A DNA stretch of 64,000 nucleotides, from the NCBI GenBank assembly GCA_900770925.1, contig CAAGLY010000017.1, positions 5,310 through 69,309 of the forward strand. The letters are read 5' to 3'. Position numbers and translations under genes: made by a program. Positions 63,311-64,000 of the stretch are shown here, one piece after another. Each line of letters begins with the position of its first letter. The stretch's first letter is position 1. This DNA is from Bacilli bacterium (GTDB taxonomy: Bacteria > Bacillota_I > Bacilli_A > RFN20 > CAG-288). The notes beneath the pieces were generated by a model that searched no databases, had not been told where the DNA came from, and was given only the letters and a program-made list of their open reading frames with translations.

Positions 63311-63600
63311 AGCTGTCCGCCAAGATTTTCTTTCCTGAAGTTCTGAACCTTAGTGGACCATCCTGCCGTCAGGTCGACAGACAGAGAAGCAGAATCCCCT
63401 TTACCTTGAGAAGTCTTGTCTGTGCCGGTGTTCTTATTGGCCGTACTTGAAGGTTTGCCCGTAGTTTCGGACGATTTTACCGGCTTAATTTCGGAGACTT
63501 TATCGGAAGGAGTAGAAGGAGTGGTAGAGTTCTTTGTTTCCTGGCATCCAGTCAGCAGCAAGCCGACTAAAGCAAGGAGAGTCAGTGATTTCTTTTTCAT
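60109..63600 (-). CDS. Very large repeat lipoprotein of unknown function
   Basis: 1163 residues. Lipoprotein signal (MKKK, hydrophobic core, lipobox LLTGC, Cys at 19) and a Ser/Thr/Lys-rich linker to about residue 80. The rest is nine diverged modules of about 112-137 residues, each opening with a motif like IPYVYLGT. Openers lie near residues 98, 218, 342, 467, 591, 703, 816, 953 and 1073. Most modules then show L-x-I-x-G-x-x-W-x-D and a run of small charged strands with aromatic positions, suggesting beta structure. A probable surface stalk or ligand-binding array; no known family. A single gene with promoter TTGAGA (63658-63653) and TATAAT (63634-63629). Confidence 0.85.
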   Translation of the reverse strand: MKKKSLTLLALVGLLLTGCQETKNSTTPSTPSDKVSEIKPVKSSETTGKPSSTANKNTGTDKTSQGKGDSASLSVDLTAGWSTKVQNFRKENLGGQLIPYINLGSPISYDVYEESKSEAYHLEIQGSASFSAVLVNTFETNYRAANYSVNGTTRVVTASSAESHITVTLRASDDNNPVLHINYDEPYEPSKRIAYSNDIKEEFKAIFDSTSFTHSNDVPLLYLGTTTPTWKERDSGAGVVINGRKWTDSILTDTKAVLDNAKYDTSKSTEEKVVGIKTFDDGYGFSIVIKKASSVNGFGYYPERSITLLQPFTPSSFTKWPDSVLYSQGVSLEEKYFDGHKFPVVYLGTDNPFISTHAYGYQSIELGVDGGLWDDRIRSNALTVLTADGYSENQALEKEKAPYRSNILIREKTETDGCNLRIFLYEDESGNATIEFYLDPAFGKTDEATAWDNDIQSAFKKNCSDLVPPFVYLGKKVFVEETSSANKVSLVGRKWNDLARSNAKSVLSTWTENSEEESSSSYDDVLILDSPVEPENGVVWKRTRYKYSYNKIDRVKCIFTRKSVYNKNDPSTNYPNDVLEEISDRLNGETIPYVYLGTKSPEAEWDYSDGKLRITGESWDDEIITNAVKAFKDNGGWTEEGTATASEVCFTKKTEKGYYRAKVYQNYGTPEIDVFYLPWTSQTDYSDSVKAKIATLTDNVASIPYVFIGEDSDLKVSYSGSSLEITGSAKKNDILTMLFNETFKDSTDGWTVNESNNVATLTKDGYTISVTLDDDWGTAQLLIKVVPPYNSSDSATRSYSDADRQLISQNLGNNTIPMVYLGRKHPIVSKSGNNGIQISGALWKDSRLRDNRDILTKAGYTVSYITEGEYHHDGYSTGAAIQGYKSLGTSPKDGYIRFVLSRTTRNKTKSSSVAYFYYDCPQSIDDGSSTTEKWNENAANKKLRSDNLGGTILPYMDLGNVTRKTQSNSLVIKGSDSTSGSLQAKARAIEEALKAADPTLKTTYLDLCASSMGRTAEWMGTAKDGNVLTYSLTCSPSITLTVTYSKAFDKAPETDWNSDIKTARTQELGGHVIPYFSIGTKEITLDTGINTLTLNGSLFDYQAITQAKEALAKDTTLTWTCVDNGSNFRLASAYAENGHLTIQISQDSKGNITCTRTFVPKAS

Positions 63601-63628
63601 GCCTAATTTAGTAACCTCGCAATTGAAA

Positions 63629-63658
63629 ATTATAATCTAATTTAAGAATTATTCTCAA
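63629..63658 (-). promoter_or_regulatory. Promoter of the repeat lipoprotein gene
   Basis: Minus strand TTGAGA (63658-63653) and TATAAT (63634-63629) with 18-base spacing, about 30 bases before the start codon. Apart from this, the cre-like site and the RNA at the edge, 63601-63930 is AT-rich and empty. Confidence 0.65.
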
Positions 63659-63798
63659 AGAATATTTACTTTTATCAAAATGAAAGCTCCATAGTTTTAA
63701 AACAAAACTATCAGGAAAATCAGAATATTTCAGAAAAAGCATTGATAAAACATATTATTTGCTATTTTAACAATTAATCCTGAAAATTAAATTCGGAG

Positions 63799-63813
63799 AT
63801 GTAAGCGCTTATT
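63799..63813. promoter_or_regulatory. cre-like site
   Basis: ATGTAAGCGCTTATT matches the cre consensus except at one position near its 3' end. It lies about 200 bases upstream of the repeat lipoprotein gene and about 135 before the RNA start, so its target is not clear. Confidence 0.4.
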
Positions 63814-63934
63814 TAGTGTTCAGTTTTAATGTCTGCTTTTCTGCTCAGTTAAAACGGCAGCGAGAGACAAAGAAAAAAAGATAAAAAAGGATAAACAATA
63901 GTGTTGCTTCCGTCAGGTGCGGTATAATTTTCAT

Positions 63935-64000
63935 GCTATATCATAGGGGTTCCGAGGCCAGGCACAGGATGATATAGCAACTTTCCCCTGTGGCTGGTCC
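63935..64000 (+). ncRNA. Structured RNA of unknown class, 5' part
   Basis: A TATAAT at 63923-63928 predicts a start near 63935. There GCTATATCAT (63935-63944) pairs perfectly with ATGATATAGC (63969-63978), enclosing a 24-base loop. Part of that loop, GGCCAGGCACAGG, is complementary to the sequence after the stem, CCTGTGGCTGGTCC, with one mismatch, so a pseudoknot may form. No known RNA class was recognised and the transcript continues past the edge. Confidence 0.5.

Noticed and set aside
1..64000. AGG as an ordinary arginine codon in unusually Arg-rich proteins
   Set aside because: AGG occurs in hydrophobic cores and at invariant Met sites, while CGN and AGA hold the conserved Arg sites in the same motifs. 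The CCU tRNA also lacks A20.
1..64000. CRISPR arrays, insertion sequences or prophage genes
   Set aside because: I looked for regularly spaced direct repeats, transposases with terminal repeats, integrases and phage structural genes and saw none.

Overview
The window comes from a bacterium of the class Bacilli, probably an uncultivated gut organism. Gram-positive promoters, AGGAGG ribosome binding sites, CcpA-type operators, encoded CCA ends on tRNAs and a mollicute-like long PotA all fit this. The defining feature is a changed genetic code. AGG codons sit where protein families have an invariant or preferred methionine, while CGN and AGA still stand at arginine positions. A tRNA with anticodon CCU (8411-8487) resembles an elongator tRNA-Met and lacks the A20 of ordinary bacterial tRNA-Arg; a normal tRNA-Arg(CCG) lies beside it. 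This matches the AGG-to-methionine reassignment that Shulgina and Eddy (2021) reported for a clade of uncultivated Bacilli. Motifs quoted below read AGG as M; a standard-code translation would show R at those places.

Region by region. 1-2.7 kb (minus): the NAD operon pncB-nadD-nadE, with nadE cut by the edge. 2.9-8.3 kb: a hemolysin III-type membrane protein broken by a frameshift, a lipoprotein with an in-frame TGA, an AbiEi/AbiEii toxin-antitoxin pair, and a queuosine-precursor transporter (QueT) behind a preQ1 riboswitch and terminator. 8.3-10.6 kb: two tRNAs, a large secreted protein and tRNA-Leu. 10.7-17.2 kb: an old-yellow-enzyme oxidoreductase with a two-part aconitase X, two YfcE-like phosphodiesterases and an iron alcohol dehydrogenase.

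17.4-44.6 kb is a pectin and hexuronate utilisation locus. It encodes an ABC importer (lipoprotein, two permeases, two ATPases), several unknown membrane proteins, apparently cytoplasmic pectin-degrading enzymes (pectinesterase, GH28, a GH105 fused to a MATE transporter), esterase/deacetylase functions, and both routes to 2-keto-3-deoxygluconate: UxaC-UxaB-UxaA from galacturonate and KduI-KduD from unsaturated uronate. KdgK and Eda then give pyruvate and glyceraldehyde-3-phosphate. A GntR/FadR regulator is encoded in the cluster. The palindrome CTTGTATACAAG occurs once before kduD and twice around the transporter promoter, where a consensus cre site also lies.

44.7-64 kb holds housekeeping and accessory genes: a DUF368 protein, a NifX-like protein, a NUDIX hydrolase, a PLD-helicase-DUF3427 gene split by a frameshift, a ketopantoate reductase-like gene, small membrane proteins, guanine deaminase, a frameshifted AlbA_2 regulator, the potABCD polyamine importer, a 3-hydroxyacyl-CoA dehydrogenase and a 1163-residue lipoprotein with nine repeats. 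A structured RNA seems to start at the right edge. The three frameshifts can each be repaired by adding one base to a homopolymer, so assembly error is possible for them.
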